Below the pieces are notes generated by a model, which had not been told where the DNA came from, searched no databases, and saw only the letters and a list, made by a program, of their open reading frames with translations. Below are positions 35,656 through 45,467 of a stretch of DNA of 64,000 bases, piece by piece. The stretch is from Nostoc sp. TCL240-02 (GTDB lineage Bacteria; Cyanobacteriota; Cyanobacteriia; Cyanobacteriales; Nostocaceae): assembly GCF_013343235.1 (NCBI RefSeq), contig NZ_CP040094.1:7435001-7499000 (forward strand), read 5' to 3'. How positions within the stretch are numbered: position 1 is the stretch's first letter; each line of letters starts with the position of its first letter. The translations under genes were made by a program, and so were the position numbers.

Positions 35656-35817
35656 TTATTCTAGTATTATTTTTAATAAACTACCCTTGCTATCTTCCAA
35701 AGGAACTAGACTCGCTAACCCTGTCGGCGGAAATTTCAGCCCGTTCTTTTTGGGATATTTCCAAGGAACAGATGTGATGTCTAAGATATGAGCCCCTTTA
35801 TAGCGCTGCTTTACCAC
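35656..35817 (-). pseudogene. Possible short gene or gene remnant
   Basis: A minus-strand frame from GTG 35817 to TAA at 35656 codes 53 residues of natural-looking protein (QRYKGAHILDITSVPWKYPK, then LKFPPTGLASLVPLED). It lies just downstream of the small secreted-protein gene. There is no ATG and the piece looks like the end of a larger protein, so a remnant is favoured over a real small gene. I recognise no family. Confidence 0.3.
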
Positions 35818-35839
35818 AATCTAAAATCAAAAATGGCCA

Positions 35840-36076
35840 TCAGCGAGTACCGCTACCATGCTGACTGTCAGGACCACCATAATTTGGTGGGATATATGTG
35901 TCTTTTAAATTTGGAGAATTGACTTTGTGGGCGATTAAAGTATTACTGCTAGTAGTAATAACAGTATTAGCACTTGCAGTACCGAATAGGCTCGTGCAAG
36001 CGGCAAATTTAGGTAATAATATGTAAGCACTTATACAGAGTATCATGACCTTTGTGAATCGGAAGTTAGTTTTCAT
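35840..36076 (-). CDS. Small secreted protein with GGP..GSGTR C-terminus
   Basis: The 78-residue protein has a signal peptide (LLPKFAAC could be a lipobox, with ASANT a second possible cut), a short Ser/Thr linker, and a C-terminus YIPPNYGGPDSQHGSGTR. Similar short PP..G.P....G.GTR tails precede DUF928-like domains in cyanobacterial secreted proteins that cluster with CHASE2 and CHAT genes; a CHASE2 gene is the next one upstream. The rest of such a domain is absent, so it may be a truncated gene or a true exported peptide. Function is unknown. Confidence 0.5.
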   Translation of the reverse strand: MKTNFRFTKVMILCISAYILLPKFAACTSLFGTASANTVITTSSNTLIAHKVNSPNLKDTYIPPNYGGPDSQHGSGTR

Positions 36077-36837
36077 TGGTTTCAGTAAATTTACTATTTT
36101 TTCATTTCAAACGTATTTTTATTGACTAACGTATATTTACTGATACTTTTTTCAAAAATATTTGAACTTTATTAAATTATTTCTAATACTTTACAAGTGA
36201 TTGTGGTGTTTACTTGTACGATATCCTTAAATTGCTGGTATTAAATAGTTTTTATACTTAAGTAATATTCTTAATTAGCCATTTTTACATCAGTCTAAAG
36301 TTAGATATGTTGATGGATTGCTATAAGCGTTTTGTTTAATTCACGATTTATTAATAATATCTTATATACTTTTAAGTATTAACACTATATTTGCCGAATC
36401 AAAATTTCAAAAAATATAAAAAAATACTTATTTTCTTGTATAGTTATGTTTTGACTATAATAAAGATATATAAAGATAAAATAACATAATTGTTAGATTA
36501 TAAGGATTTTAAAAACTATGGAACTATAGAATACCCTTATAATTCCGTATAACATCAGTATATTTTTGTTTGTAAAAGTAATTACATAAAAATCGAAAAA
36601 AATTATTTTTCTAATTAATTCTGATGATGAATTCCTTTTTCACTTATCTTCTTAGTTTTAGTCATCAGTCCCAAAAGCCTTGCTAAATCTCTATCTTGAC
36701 TAAAAAACTACCTCTAGTTATATACGAAATGCTTTTTCAAAATAGTGCCTTGCACATATTTAAAGTCCACATTCCTAATTTAACGGTAAAATTTTTTACT
36801 ATAGGGAGAAAAATATGGAGACTTACCTCTTAACTAA
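36077..36837. other. Long AT-rich gene-free region
   Basis: These 761 bases are strongly AT-rich and contain no credible open frame, no heptamer repeats and no HIP1 site. A small inverted repeat TACAAGT...ACTTGTA is at 36192-36218. It is the upstream region of the small secreted-protein gene and the downstream region of the CHASE2 gene. Either a decayed gene or regulatory DNA could be present; I see neither clearly. Confidence 0.5.
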
Positions 36838-39048
36838 TTAAGCAAACTCGTAGCGATTTTTACCCAGATGCTTGGCACGATACATTGCTGCATCTGCTTG
36901 TTTGATCAAATTTTCACTATCTTGGCTGTTGTATGGGTAGACACTTATACCAATACTGGCAGAGATTCGGATTGCATAGCCATCCAAAACAATTGGCTTG
37001 GTAATACTGCTTAAAATTTTTTCGGCGACTTTAGCAGCTATCTGGACATTAGGAATTGCCCGCAAAATTATAGTAAATTCATCGCCACCCAAGCGAGAAA
37101 CTGTATCACTAGCGCGTAAAGAGTTGCTGAGTCTTCCAGCGATAGTCATTAGCAAGCGATCGCCCGTCTCGTGACCCAAAGTATCATTAACTTGCTTAAA
37201 GCCATCTAGATCGATAAACAGCAGTCCCAACAACAGGTTATTGTGTTGCGCCCAATGTAACGACTCATAAAGCTGTTCGGCAAAAAATTTGCGATTGGAT
37301 AAACCAGTGAGGGGGTCGTGATACGCTAAATAACGCAAGTGGTCTTCTTTGAGCTTTAATTCATTGTTAGAGCGGAATAGTTCAGCAGCAGTTCGCTTCA
37401 GCTGCTCCTCCATTAGCTTGCGCTGAGTAATATCTCGGATAACTCCAACTAAAAAGAAATTGCCAGCTGAGTCTTTATGCAGCGATCGCTTAGTCGCAAT
37501 TTGATGAGTCTGTCCATCTGCATTTGTAAATTCTTCTTCATGTTCCTGGGGTTTTTGAGTTCGGAACACCAGATCGTCCTGTTGTCGAAACACATCAGCT
37601 TCATGCTTAGGGAAAAAGTCATAGTCTGACTTTTCAATCAACAACTTATTCGGATAACCAATAAATCGACAATAGGCTTCATTTAAAACAATCCACTGAT
37701 GTTGTTCATTTTTGACAAAAATTGGATCGGGAATTGTGTTGATTACGTGATGCAAAAATTCTTTAGAACGTTTCCGCTCTTCCTGAATATGGGCAATATG
37801 ACTGGTCATCCAAATAGCTGAACTGCCAAAGCTAAACAGTGAGGGAAGGAGCGGTATCCACCAACCGTACAAAAAAGTAATGTATGTGGTCAGGGTCAAT
37901 ACAAAGCAAGAAACTAGTATACAAAGCAGACTTCTAGTAGCGTGTCGTATCCGCCATGTCGTCACAGCTCCCAGATAAGACCAAATAAAAATCCACAAGT
38001 ATTCCATCAAGTCAGACCAAAATTTGAATAATGGTCGTCCATCAACAGCAGCAGAGATTAACTCACTAACAAAATAAGCTTGCAGTTGAATGCCGGGTAC
38101 AGGCTTTGCTGTACCTATTAGATTGCTGGAATATGGAATGAATACAAAATCCTGGAGACTGGGTGCAGTGGAGCCAATCAGTATAATCCGATCTTTGATT
38201 AAATTTTCTTGGACTTTATCTGCCAGTACATCTTTTATCGATACCTGGCGAAAACTACATAATTCTCCAGATGAACTTTGACATTTAGGTTTAGGAAAAT
38301 TGGTCAGAATTTGATATCCTCTATCATCAGCCCTCACATAAGCACCATCATCACCCTCAAAACGAGTAAATGATGCCTTACCCAATTGCAAGTACTTAGG
38401 GTTGCTTTTTGCTTTAGTGGGAATAATTCCCTTTGGCTTTAAATACAATAAAGCCAACTTCAGAGCAAAACTTTCGTGTAATTGATTATCAACGTGCCAA
38501 TACAACAAACTGCGGCGTACTTTACCATCAAGATCGTACAGCACATTATTAAAGCCAACTTGATCCTTATTTAGTCCCTGTGGAGGCAAAACACTAAAGT
38601 TTTTGTTTTTGTCATTTGCCAGTAGTTCAATACCAATTAAATTGGGCATTGACTTATAAGTATTACGCAGTTCTTGATTACCAGGCTCTACTGGTAAATT
38701 TCTGTAGAGATCTAAGCCAATAGCACGGGGTTTGTGGACATTTAATTTTTGCAACAACAGTGCAATTTTCGCATCTGGAATCGGCCACAAACGTATTTCG
38801 TTTAAATATGCTTCATTAATCACTACAATTGTAATACGCTCTTCCGGTGGTTCATTTGGACGTAAGCGAAACAATTGATCCAAAGCTGCAAACTCCAAAG
38901 ATTGCAATAATCCGATGGAGTGCAACAGCACGACGCAGACTGCAATGCTGACGGCAGTAATCAATTCTCTGTGTCCTCGACTAAGCGATTGTTTGAGTCT
39001 CAAGACTAACTTTACAAAACGCTTGTCTAGTTGCTGATTCATTCCCAT
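36838..39048 (-). CDS. CHASE2-PAS-GGDEF diguanylate cyclase
   Basis: The 736-residue membrane protein has an N-terminal anchor helix (about 29-50), an extracytoplasmic CHASE2 sensor (about 55-340, with PEERITIVVINEAYLNEI and DKVQENLIKDRIILIGSTAP), three C-terminal membrane helices (about 350-425), a PAS domain (about 440-560, with FVKNEQHQWIVLNEAYCRFIGY) and a GGDEF domain with intact RLGGDEF (GGDEF at 654-658). It should make c-di-GMP in response to an external signal. No EAL domain is present. The gene ends close to the right of an AT-rich gap and starts by a 486-base gap. Confidence 0.92.
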   Translation of the reverse strand: MGMNQQLDKRFVKLVLRLKQSLSRGHRELITAVSIAVCVVLLHSIGLLQSLEFAALDQLFRLRPNEPPEERITIVVINEAYLNEIRLWPIPDAKIALLLQKLNVHKPRAIGLDLYRNLPVEPGNQELRNTYKSMPNLIGIELLANDKNKNFSVLPPQGLNKDQVGFNNVLYDLDGKVRRSLLYWHVDNQLHESFALKLALLYLKPKGIIPTKAKSNPKYLQLGKASFTRFEGDDGAYVRADDRGYQILTNFPKPKCQSSSGELCSFRQVSIKDVLADKVQENLIKDRIILIGSTAPSLQDFVFIPYSSNLIGTAKPVPGIQLQAYFVSELISAAVDGRPLFKFWSDLMEYLWIFIWSYLGAVTTWRIRHATRSLLCILVSCFVLTLTTYITFLYGWWIPLLPSLFSFGSSAIWMTSHIAHIQEERKRSKEFLHHVINTIPDPIFVKNEQHQWIVLNEAYCRFIGYPNKLLIEKSDYDFFPKHEADVFRQQDDLVFRTQKPQEHEEEFTNADGQTHQIATKRSLHKDSAGNFFLVGVIRDITQRKLMEEQLKRTAAELFRSNNELKLKEDHLRYLAYHDPLTGLSNRKFFAEQLYESLHWAQHNNLLLGLLFIDLDGFKQVNDTLGHETGDRLLMTIAGRLSNSLRASDTVSRLGGDEFTIILRAIPNVQIAAKVAEKILSSITKPIVLDGYAIRISASIGISVYPYNSQDSENLIKQADAAMYRAKHLGKNRYEFA

Positions 39049-39534
39049 TACCTAGTGGGGAGAAATATTCTCTATTTCCGATAGCTATTAACTATCGGAC
39101 TAACATAGCTCAAAGGAGAGCTAAATAGAGTTTCTAAGAGTTTGTTCAACTCCGTAAGATTTTTCAAGCTATCCTGATATTTGTGATGTATTAGCATATA
39201 TTGAGGCCAATTATCTTACCAAACGCCAACTGGAACTTTTTTGGCTATCAGCACAAATTAAGTATAAATCTTGATTAATTTCCTTCAGCTTTAGGTGTTT
39301 GCGGATAAAAGGAGCAGCAAAATTGGTTATTGATTATTAGACAAGACTTATTATCTATCACCAAAAACAAAAAAGCCAACTGGAAACAGACCTTGCTGTA
39401 TTCATCCAGTTGACTCTACTTAGGACTGAGTTCCGACTGATGAGTAATAAAAGGTACTCAATACTGTTGTATCTGACACATATACTGACCTTCCTAATAA
39501 ATTGGGAACCGCAACAGGGACTTACTGAAGGCAA
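39049..39534. other. Gene-free region between CHASE2 and VKOR genes
   Basis: Both flanking genes read on the minus strand, so this holds the 3' region of the VKOR gene and the leader of the CHASE2 gene. Its one clear element is the minus-strand terminator at 39363-39412. CTATCGGACTA copies near 39075-39105 (ATAGCTATTAACTATCGG) form a weak palindrome. Nothing else is recognised. Confidence 0.55.
39363..39412 (-). terminator. Intrinsic terminator downstream of the VKOR-thioredoxin gene
   Basis: Read on the minus strand, CAACTGGA and TCCAGTTG arms, with an inner ACAG/CTGT pair, form a hairpin followed by GGCTTTTTTGTTTTTGG. The T-tract and the position 123 bases after the VKOR stop fit a Rho-independent terminator. 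Confidence 0.75.
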
Positions 39535-40518
39535 TTATTTGAAATATTTGAAGTTGCGAGGCCCTGTGTAACCAGAAACTTTTGCTAGTTCCTCTAAGTT
39601 TTGGACTCCGCTATAGCTTTTACCATTGACAATCCAAGTGGGGAAGCCTTCAATTTTTGCGGTTTTACACAGTTCAGTTTGAGCATTGAGTCCTTCGGGA
39701 GCGCACTCTACCTTAACATCTTTGTTGATTATTTCCTCAGCCTCTTTACCAAAAATCATTTTTTGTTCATGGCAGTGAGGACACCAGTAAGCACTGTATT
39801 CCTTTGCGCCTATCTTTGCCAGATGGCTTGCTAAGGCTATTTCTGCCTCACCAGAAGTAGTAGTAACTTCCCAACCAAAGGCTGGGTTAGGGTCTCCTTT
39901 GGAATTAAAGGTAATTTTTGCTGGTTGTCCTGGAGTTTCAGATATTACATCTGATTTATTGACACCAGCATAAACCCCTAAAGTGCCAATCAGCGTTACC
40001 ATGCCGACAATCAGGGCAGTAAAGAAGATTTGTCCAATATCCTCCCAAGTGCGACCCATAATCGTTAGTACCAAAAGACTCACAGAGAACAAAGCTGAAC
40101 CGATACAGTAAGGACAAATAGCTTTAATTTGAGATGCCAACACATACATTAAGTAGCCGCTAAAGACAGACATAGCGATCGCACCCACTAACAGCAGCCA
40201 CCATGTCAAATTTTCTAATTGTTTGCGGCTATTGTTTTCTCCTGAGTTGAATACCAAGGGAGCTAAAGCCAATATCACCATACTGATGTATGCCAAAAAC
40301 CCAAACAAAGCTAATGGCTGACCAAAAACCGTTGCCCAAGGACTGGAAAGCACATCATTACAACCCTTAGCGCCAGCCTCTACCACACAAGCGGCACTGC
40401 CTCCTGTTAACTTTTCTATGGTGAGATAACCTGTGATCAGGGCACCACATCCAGCGATCGCGGCAATCAATGTCCGTGACCATTTATGAATCCAAGGAGT
40501 AGAACGACGGCGAATCAT
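39535..40518 (-). CDS. VKOR-thioredoxin fusion (disulfide-bond-forming membrane protein)
   Basis: The 327-residue protein fuses a VKOR domain (about 1-185, four to five membrane helices, with Cys44, Cys53 and the active-site CPYC at 135-138) to a periplasmic/lumenal thioredoxin-like domain (about 205-327, WCPHC at 245-249, plus a second Cys pair in VECAPEG and TELCKTA). In cyanobacteria such fusions oxidise protein thiols in the thylakoid lumen or periplasm, passing electrons to quinone, and replace DsbA/DsbB. All redox cysteines are present. ATG 40518 gives the full length. Confidence 0.93.
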   Translation of the reverse strand: MIRRRSTPWIHKWSRTLIAAIAGCGALITGYLTIEKLTGGSAACVVEAGAKGCNDVLSSPWATVFGQPLALFGFLAYISMVILALAPLVFNSGENNSRKQLENLTWWLLLVGAIAMSVFSGYLMYVLASQIKAICPYCIGSALFSVSLLVLTIMGRTWEDIGQIFFTALIVGMVTLIGTLGVYAGVNKSDVISETPGQPAKITFNSKGDPNPAFGWEVTTTSGEAEIALASHLAKIGAKEYSAYWCPHCHEQKMIFGKEAEEIINKDVKVECAPEGLNAQTELCKTAKIEGFPTWIVNGKSYSGVQNLEELAKVSGYTGPRNFKYFK

Positions 40519-40528
40519 AAACTGCTAT

Positions 40529-40571
40529 TGGGGAATGGGGAATGGGGAATGGGGAATGGGGAATGGGGAAT
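40529..40571. repeat. GGGGAAT heptamer tract
   Basis: Six consecutive GGGGAAT units lie between the VKOR gene start and the btpA stop. It occupies the VKOR leader, so ribosome-binding and promoter elements must be within or beyond it. Confidence 0.9.
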
Positions 40572-40614
40572 AATAATTGTTCGCTTACTCCCCCTACTCC
40601 TCACTCTCCACTTT

Positions 40615-41463
40615 CTAAGAATGTAACTTTACTTGTTCTGCTAATTTGCTTTCAGCTTTGGAGTTCCAACTGCGACGCGCGGCCTCGACAAATTGGCTGA
40701 CGCGAATTGGGTCAATTGGTTGCTCAATGCGTCCGTGACGTTTCAGAGAACTGGAAACTATTACACCATCTGCTGCTTGGATCAATGTATCAATATTTTC
40801 CCAACTCGCCCCACTACCGATGAATACTGGCGTGCCAGCGGCTGCATCACAAGCTAGTTCCAAATCTTCTAAGTTAGGAGGGCTACCAGTAGCCCAACCA
40901 GACAAAATCACTCCGTCTGCTAAACCCCTTTCAATGGTGTCTTTCACGGCGACTGTGAGATTTGGAGAACTCAAAGGACGGGCGTGTTTCACCAACACAT
41001 CGGCCAGGATTTTAACATCGCTGCCTAACTCCCGTCGATAGCGGAGCAGTTGATGCGCTTCTCCTTCAATTAATCCCTGATCGGTTGCCATTACTCCCGT
41101 GAGAACGTTGACGCGGATAAATTGCGCTTGCACACAGCTAGCGATCGCCATTGCACTTTTGCCGTCGTTTCGCAAAACATTTAACCCTATAGGCAAAGTT
41201 ACCAAGTTTTGTATCCGTTGCACCACAATGGTCATGGCACTCACAACCACGGGATCGACTTGGTTTTTGGTAAAGGGCGCGTCAAAAAAATTCTCCACAA
41301 TCAACCCATCAACCCCTCCGCTTGCAAGGGCTGCGGCTTCTTGCTCGGCTCGGTCAATCACCGCTTTTAGGCTACCTCCCCAACGGGGCGAGGTAGGCAG
41401 TGGTAGCAGGTGAACCACGCCAATAATCGGTGAGCGAGTTTTAAATAATTGATATAAGTCCAC
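40615..41463 (-). CDS. btpA: Photosystem I biogenesis protein BtpA
   Basis: The 282-residue protein begins SPIIGVVHLLPLPTSPRWGG and contains GVDGLIVENFFDAPF, LPIGLNVLRNDGKSAMAIA, ILADVLVKHARPL and ADGVILSGWATGSPPNLEDL, the hallmark strands of the BtpA TIM-barrel family. BtpA is a thylakoid-associated protein needed for stable photosystem I accumulation, especially in the cold. It has no membrane helix. It may share a transcript with the VKOR gene downstream, with 96 bases between. Confidence 0.94.
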   Translation of the reverse strand: MDLYQLFKTRSPIIGVVHLLPLPTSPRWGGSLKAVIDRAEQEAAALASGGVDGLIVENFFDAPFTKNQVDPVVVSAMTIVVQRIQNLVTLPIGLNVLRNDGKSAMAIASCVQAQFIRVNVLTGVMATDQGLIEGEAHQLLRYRRELGSDVKILADVLVKHARPLSSPNLTVAVKDTIERGLADGVILSGWATGSPPNLEDLELACDAAAGTPVFIGSGASWENIDTLIQAADGVIVSSSLKRHGRIEQPIDPIRVSQFVEAARRSWNSKAESKLAEQVKLHS

Positions 41464-42136
41464 GTCTTTAATCCGCCTTGCGGAGTCCAGAGTCTAGAAT
41501 TTTTTGACTATTGACTGTATGACCCTTGACTCTTGACTTTTCATTAACTAGTCAAATGTTTTTTATGATAGTCGGTTTACTGCCTCCTTCCTTAGATGGA
41601 AATTGGCGTGAAACCTCCCATAAGATATGTTAAGATAAAACTTGGCTACAAGAGGAGTTTGCCACTCACTAGACGCAAGGCAGCTTTCCGTGGTTTAGGC
41701 ATATTGTCCGCGCTCAGTCGCAAGACTTGCCAATGGCCAGGTTAGTATTACTGCTTTATCAAGCGTAGTCGCTTTCGTCGATTTCCCGGAGGGTAGCGAC
41801 TTCTCAACAACAAGCCCTTTGGGCGGCTTCCCGATGGGTAGATAACAACGCACACGCTATGGTAATGTAAAATACCAATAGGCAAATTGTTAAAAAAGAT
41901 TACAAGTGTCAAATGTACCCAAAGACACTTCAATTTACCCTGGGGAACAGATTGATAGGAATATCATAACATGACCTCTATTTTTATTTATTGATAGGGT
42001 TATGAATCCACGTAAAGTTACTAACAGTGGGGATTTGCCACTGTAGTGTTTTCATGAAGATGCTGATAGCAAAAAAGCGAAGTTAGCGCCGGAATGTTTA
42101 ACAACAAGAAGAAAAAAATGAAGATGTTTTCAAAAT
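41464..42136. other. Divergent gene-free region between btpA and rimO
   Basis: This 673-base region contains TTGACT-type heptamers (41502-41540), a possible structured RNA (41641-41741), dispersed repeats GCGTAGTCGCTTTCGTCGAT (41764-41783) and TTTGGGCGGCTTCCCGATGG (41818-41837) typical of Nostocales, and the rimO leader. A 61-codon minus-strand frame across the repeats is an artefact. No other gene is seen. Confidence 0.55.
41641..41741 (+). ncRNA. Candidate structured RNA, family not identified
   Basis: After a -10-like TAAGAT (41631-41636) comes a GC-richer segment in an AT-rich gap. Its ends can pair: CTTGGC (41641-41646) with GCCAGG (41736-41741, one G-U), and inside TTTGC (41659 region) with GCAAG (41720 region). 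It contains no open frame. It might be a small RNA, but I cannot match it to a known family such as 6S or Yfr1. Confidence is low. Confidence 0.25.
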
Positions 42137-43456
42137 ATGGGTGACAAGCCAACAATTGCCATTTCTCACCTGGGCTGCGAGAAAAATCGAATTGATACAG
42201 AACACATGCTGGGAATGCTCGTAGAAGCAGGCTACGGTGTAGATACAAATGAAGAATTAGCAGATTACGTTATTGTTAATACTTGTAGTTTTATTGAAGC
42301 AGCGCGGCAAGAATCTGTCAGAACTCTGGTAGAACTGGCAGAGGCAAATAAAAAGATCGTAATCACTGGCTGTATGGCGCAACACTTCCAGGAACAACTT
42401 TTGGAGGAGTTACCCGAAGCAGTAGCGGTGGTGGGTACTGGCGATTATCACAAAATTGTTAATGTAATTGAGCGTGTTGAACTTGGTGAGCGGGTCAAAC
42501 AGGTTAGTATTGAGCCAACCTACATCGCCGACGAAACTACACCGCGCTATCGCACTACAACTGAAGGCGTAGCTTACCTCCGCATTGCGGAAGGATGTGA
42601 TTATCGTTGTGCATTTTGTATCATTCCTCATCTTCGAGGGAACCAGCGATCGCGTACTATTGAATCTATAGTCGCTGAAGCGGAGCAGTTAGTTAGTCAA
42701 GGGGTAAAGGAGATTATTTTAATTTCCCAAATCACTACTAATTACGGTTTGGATATTTACGGTAAGCCAAAATTAGCCGAATTACTTCGTGCTTTGGGGA
42801 AAGTAGATATATCGTGGATCAGAATGCATTACGCTTATCCCACGGGACTGACCCCAGATGCGATCGCGGCGATTCAAGAAACACCAAACGTCTTGCCCTA
42901 TCTGGATTTGCCATTGCAGCATTCTCATCCAGATATTCTCCGCGCCATGAACCGTCCTTGGCAAGGGCGCGTCAATGATGGGATTATAGATCGCATCAAA
43001 ACGGCGCTACCAACAGCCGTATTGCGGACAACATTTATTGTTGGTTTCCCAGGAGAAACACAAGAGCATTTTGAGCATCTACTAGAGTTCGTCGGGCGGC
43101 ATGAATTCGATCATGTTGGTGTCTTCACCTTTTCCTCTGAGGAAGGAACCCCAGCTTACAAGCTACCAAATCAGTTGGCCCAAGAAGTGATGGACGATCG
43201 CCGATACCAACTGATGGAACTCCAGCAACCGATTTCTCAAAAGAAAAATCAGCAGGAAGTAGGCAAAATCGTCGATGTCCTGATTGAGCAAGAAAATCCT
43301 GAAAGTGGTGAACTAATAGGTCGTTCAGGTAGATTTTCCCCAGAGGTTGATGGTCTGGTGTATGTCAAAGGCCAGGCAAAGTTAGGAACCATCGTGCCAG
43401 TAGCGATTCACCACGCTGATACATACGACCTCTATGGTCAAGTAGTCAATAACTAA
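42137..43456 (+). CDS. rimO: Ribosomal protein S12 methylthiotransferase
   Basis: The 439-residue radical-SAM enzyme adds a methylthio group to an aspartate of ribosomal protein S12. The N-terminal cluster cysteines are Cys14 (LGCEKNRID), Cys50 (NTCSF) and Cys79 (TGCMA); the radical-SAM CxxxCxxC is Cys154, Cys158, Cys161 (CDYRCAFC), followed by [16 protein letters not shown] domain ends the protein. [10 protein letters not shown] separates RimO from MiaB. ATG 42137 gives normal length. It is a single gene on the + strand. Confidence 0.95.
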   Translation: MGDKPTIAISHLGCEKNRIDTEHMLGMLVEAGYGVDTNEELADYVIVNTCSFIEAARQESVRTLVELAEANKKIVITGCMAQHFQEQLLEELPEAVAVVGTGDYHKIVNVIERVELGERVKQVSIEPTYIADETTPRYRTTTEGVAYLRIAEGCDYRCAFCIIPHLRGNQRSRTIESIVAEAEQLVSQGVKEIILISQITTNYGLDIYGKPKLAELLRALGKVDISWIRMHYAYPTGLTPDAIAAIQETPNVLPYLDLPLQHSHPDILRAMNRPWQGRVNDGIIDRIKTALPTAVLRTTFIVGFPGETQEHFEHLLEFVGRHEFDHVGVFTFSSEEGTPAYKLPNQLAQEVMDDRRYQLMELQQPISQKKNQQEVGKIVDVLIEQENPESGELIGRSGRFSPEVDGLVYVKGQAKLGTIVPVAIHHADTYDLYGQVVNN

Positions 43457-43619
43457 GTTGTCATTTGTCCTTTGTCCTTTGTTAGATGACCCTTACAGAT
43501 TCGCGCTTATTTTGATGTCAATGCTGCATTAATGGCAGTTTTCATGAGGGTTTACCTGAAACGCTGGCGGACTTGCCATAGCCTCTTTAAGAGTTGAGGC
43601 TACGCTATCACCCTTGGCT

Positions 43620-43675
43620 TACTAATAACTAATGACTAATGACTAATGACTAATGACTAATGACTAAATGACTAA
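43620..43675. repeat. Tandem GACTAAT heptamers
   Basis: Seven or eight consecutive TAATGAC units (43620-43675) precede the RNA helicase gene by about 35 bases. Units are almost identical and have no spacers, so this is a simple tandem repeat, not a CRISPR array. Confidence 0.9.
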
Positions 43676-43710
43676 TCCAAAAATCCTTACATAAAATTTA
43701 GGACGAATTA

Positions 43711-45243
43711 ATGACTCTTTCATTCCAAGAATTAGGCATTTCCCAAGAACGTGTCGCCCAACTAGAAAAAATCGGTTTTACCGAACCAACTAACATTCAA
43801 GTCCAAGCAATTCCCCAATTGCTGGGTGGTCGTGATGTAGTCGGTCAATCTCAAACTGGAACAGGCAAAACAGCAGCATTTTCACTGCCTATTTTAGAGC
43901 GGCTAGATATTAATCAAAAAGCCGTACAAGCCATAGTTTTAACACCAACTCGTGAATTAGCAATGCAGGTTCACGATGCGATCGCTCAGTTCATCGGTGA
44001 TGAAGGATTGCGGGTGTTAGCAATCTATGGTGGTCAATCAATTGACCGCCAAATGTTACAACTCAGACGTGGCGTTCACATGGTTGTGGGCACTCCCGGA
44101 CGGGTGATAGACTTGCTCGATCGCGGCTGTTTAAAGCTCGATCAAGTGAAGTGGTTTGTGTTAGATGAAGCCGATGAAATGTTGAGCATGGGCTTTATCG
44201 ACGATGTAATCAAAATACTCTCGCAAGCGCCAGTAGATCGCCAAACAGCTTTATTCTCGGCAACAATGCCCCCATCGATTCGGATGTTGGTGAACAAGTT
44301 TTTGCGATCGCCTGCAACCGTCACAGTTGAGCAGCCAAAAGCCGCTCCCAACAAGATTAATCAAGTAGCTTACTTGATCCCCCGCCATTGGACAAAAGCC
44401 AAAGCATTACAGCCGATTTTGGAAATGGAAGATCCAGAAACAGCTTTAATCTTTGTTCGCACCAGACGCACCGCCGCCGAACTCACCAGTCAGTTACAAG
44501 GCGCTGGTCATAGTGTAGATGAATACCACGGTGACTTGTCACAACAAGCGCGGGAACGTTTATTGATCAGATTCCGTAACCGTCAAGTGCGTTGGGTGGT
44601 AGCAACTGATATTGCAGCACGAGGGTTAGATGTCGATCAACTCTCACACGTAATCAACTTCGACTTACCTGATAGTGTAGAAACCTACGTCCACCGCATT
44701 GGTCGGACTGGTCGTGCTGGTAAAGAAGGAACAGCAATCTCTCTAGTACAACCATTTGAGCGGCGCAAACAGCAAACATTTGAACGTCATAATCGCCAAA
44801 GTTGGCAATTGCTGTCGATTCCAACACGCGCACAGATTGAAGCACGGCACATCTTGAAATTGCAAGAACAGGTACGGGAAGCTTTAACAGGTGAGCGTTT
44901 GGCTTCATTCTTGCCAATTGTTAGCGAATTGATTGAAGAATACGATGCTCAAGCGATCGCCGCCGCAGCACTGCAAATTGCTTACGATCAAACTCGCCCT
45001 GCTTGGTTGAGTTCAGATGTGGAAATTCCCCAAGAGGAAAGTTCCGCTCCCAAACCAAGACTTGGCAAGCGTCGTGAATCATCTTCTAGCGATCGCCCCC
45101 GTGCTGCGTGGAAATCAGATAGTAACAATGGTGAAGAAAGACATTCTTCTCCCAAGCCAAAACTGCGGACAAGCGGACAAGATTCTTCTGCATCCCCCAG
45201 TAAAAAGATAGGTTCACCCATAGCTAGAGAATCAGCTTCTTAG
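43711..45243 (+). CDS. DEAD-box RNA helicase (CrhR/DeaD type)
   Basis: The 510-residue protein has all DEAD-box motifs: Q motif GFTEPTNIQVQAIP, Walker A QTGTGKT (48-54), PTRELA, DEAD at 152-155, SAT at 183-185, ARGLD and HRIGRTGRAG. After the helicase core (to about 370) is a 140-residue tail ending in a Ser/Lys/Arg/Pro-rich disordered region. It unwinds RNA in ribosome assembly or mRNA turnover; the cyanobacterial CrhR homologue is cold- and redox-induced. The crhR symbol is not used because orthology to that gene cannot be checked here. Confidence 0.92.
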   Translation: MTLSFQELGISQERVAQLEKIGFTEPTNIQVQAIPQLLGGRDVVGQSQTGTGKTAAFSLPILERLDINQKAVQAIVLTPTRELAMQVHDAIAQFIGDEGLRVLAIYGGQSIDRQMLQLRRGVHMVVGTPGRVIDLLDRGCLKLDQVKWFVLDEADEMLSMGFIDDVIKILSQAPVDRQTALFSATMPPSIRMLVNKFLRSPATVTVEQPKAAPNKINQVAYLIPRHWTKAKALQPILEMEDPETALIFVRTRRTAAELTSQLQGAGHSVDEYHGDLSQQARERLLIRFRNRQVRWVVATDIAARGLDVDQLSHVINFDLPDSVETYVHRIGRTGRAGKEGTAISLVQPFERRKQQTFERHNRQSWQLLSIPTRAQIEARHILKLQEQVREALTGERLASFLPIVSELIEEYDAQAIAAAALQIAYDQTRPAWLSSDVEIPQEESSAPKPRLGKRRESSSSDRPRAAWKSDSNNGEERHSSPKPKLRTSGQDSSASPSKKIGSPIARESAS

Positions 45244-45467
45244 TCAACAGTTAGAAGTTAATCAATTTTGGATTTTAGACTTGTCGTGAGCGTTCAGTCG
45301 AACGATTTTTAGATTTTTTCTTCAATCCAAAATCCAAATCTAAAATTGGAGAGTTGAGAGTTAGGAGTCAAGATTTTGACTTTGGCTCTTGACTTTTTGG
45401 CTTTTTGGGTAATTTTTTCTACCAGTTTGTAGGAAGATAAATTTAAAGATGCATTCTTAGTGGTCTT

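Noticed and set aside
35840..36076. PatS/HetN-like heterocyst inhibitor because of the C-terminal HGSGTR
   Set aside because: The active motif is RGSGR; here it is GSGTR, and the preceding PP..GGP context points to another secreted family.
41748..41933. 61-codon minus-strand frame upstream of rimO
   Set aside because: Consists of dispersed Nostocales repeats translated in one frame.
43620..43675. CRISPR-like repetition
   Set aside because: Seven-base units without spacers, part of a genome-wide heptamer repeat family.
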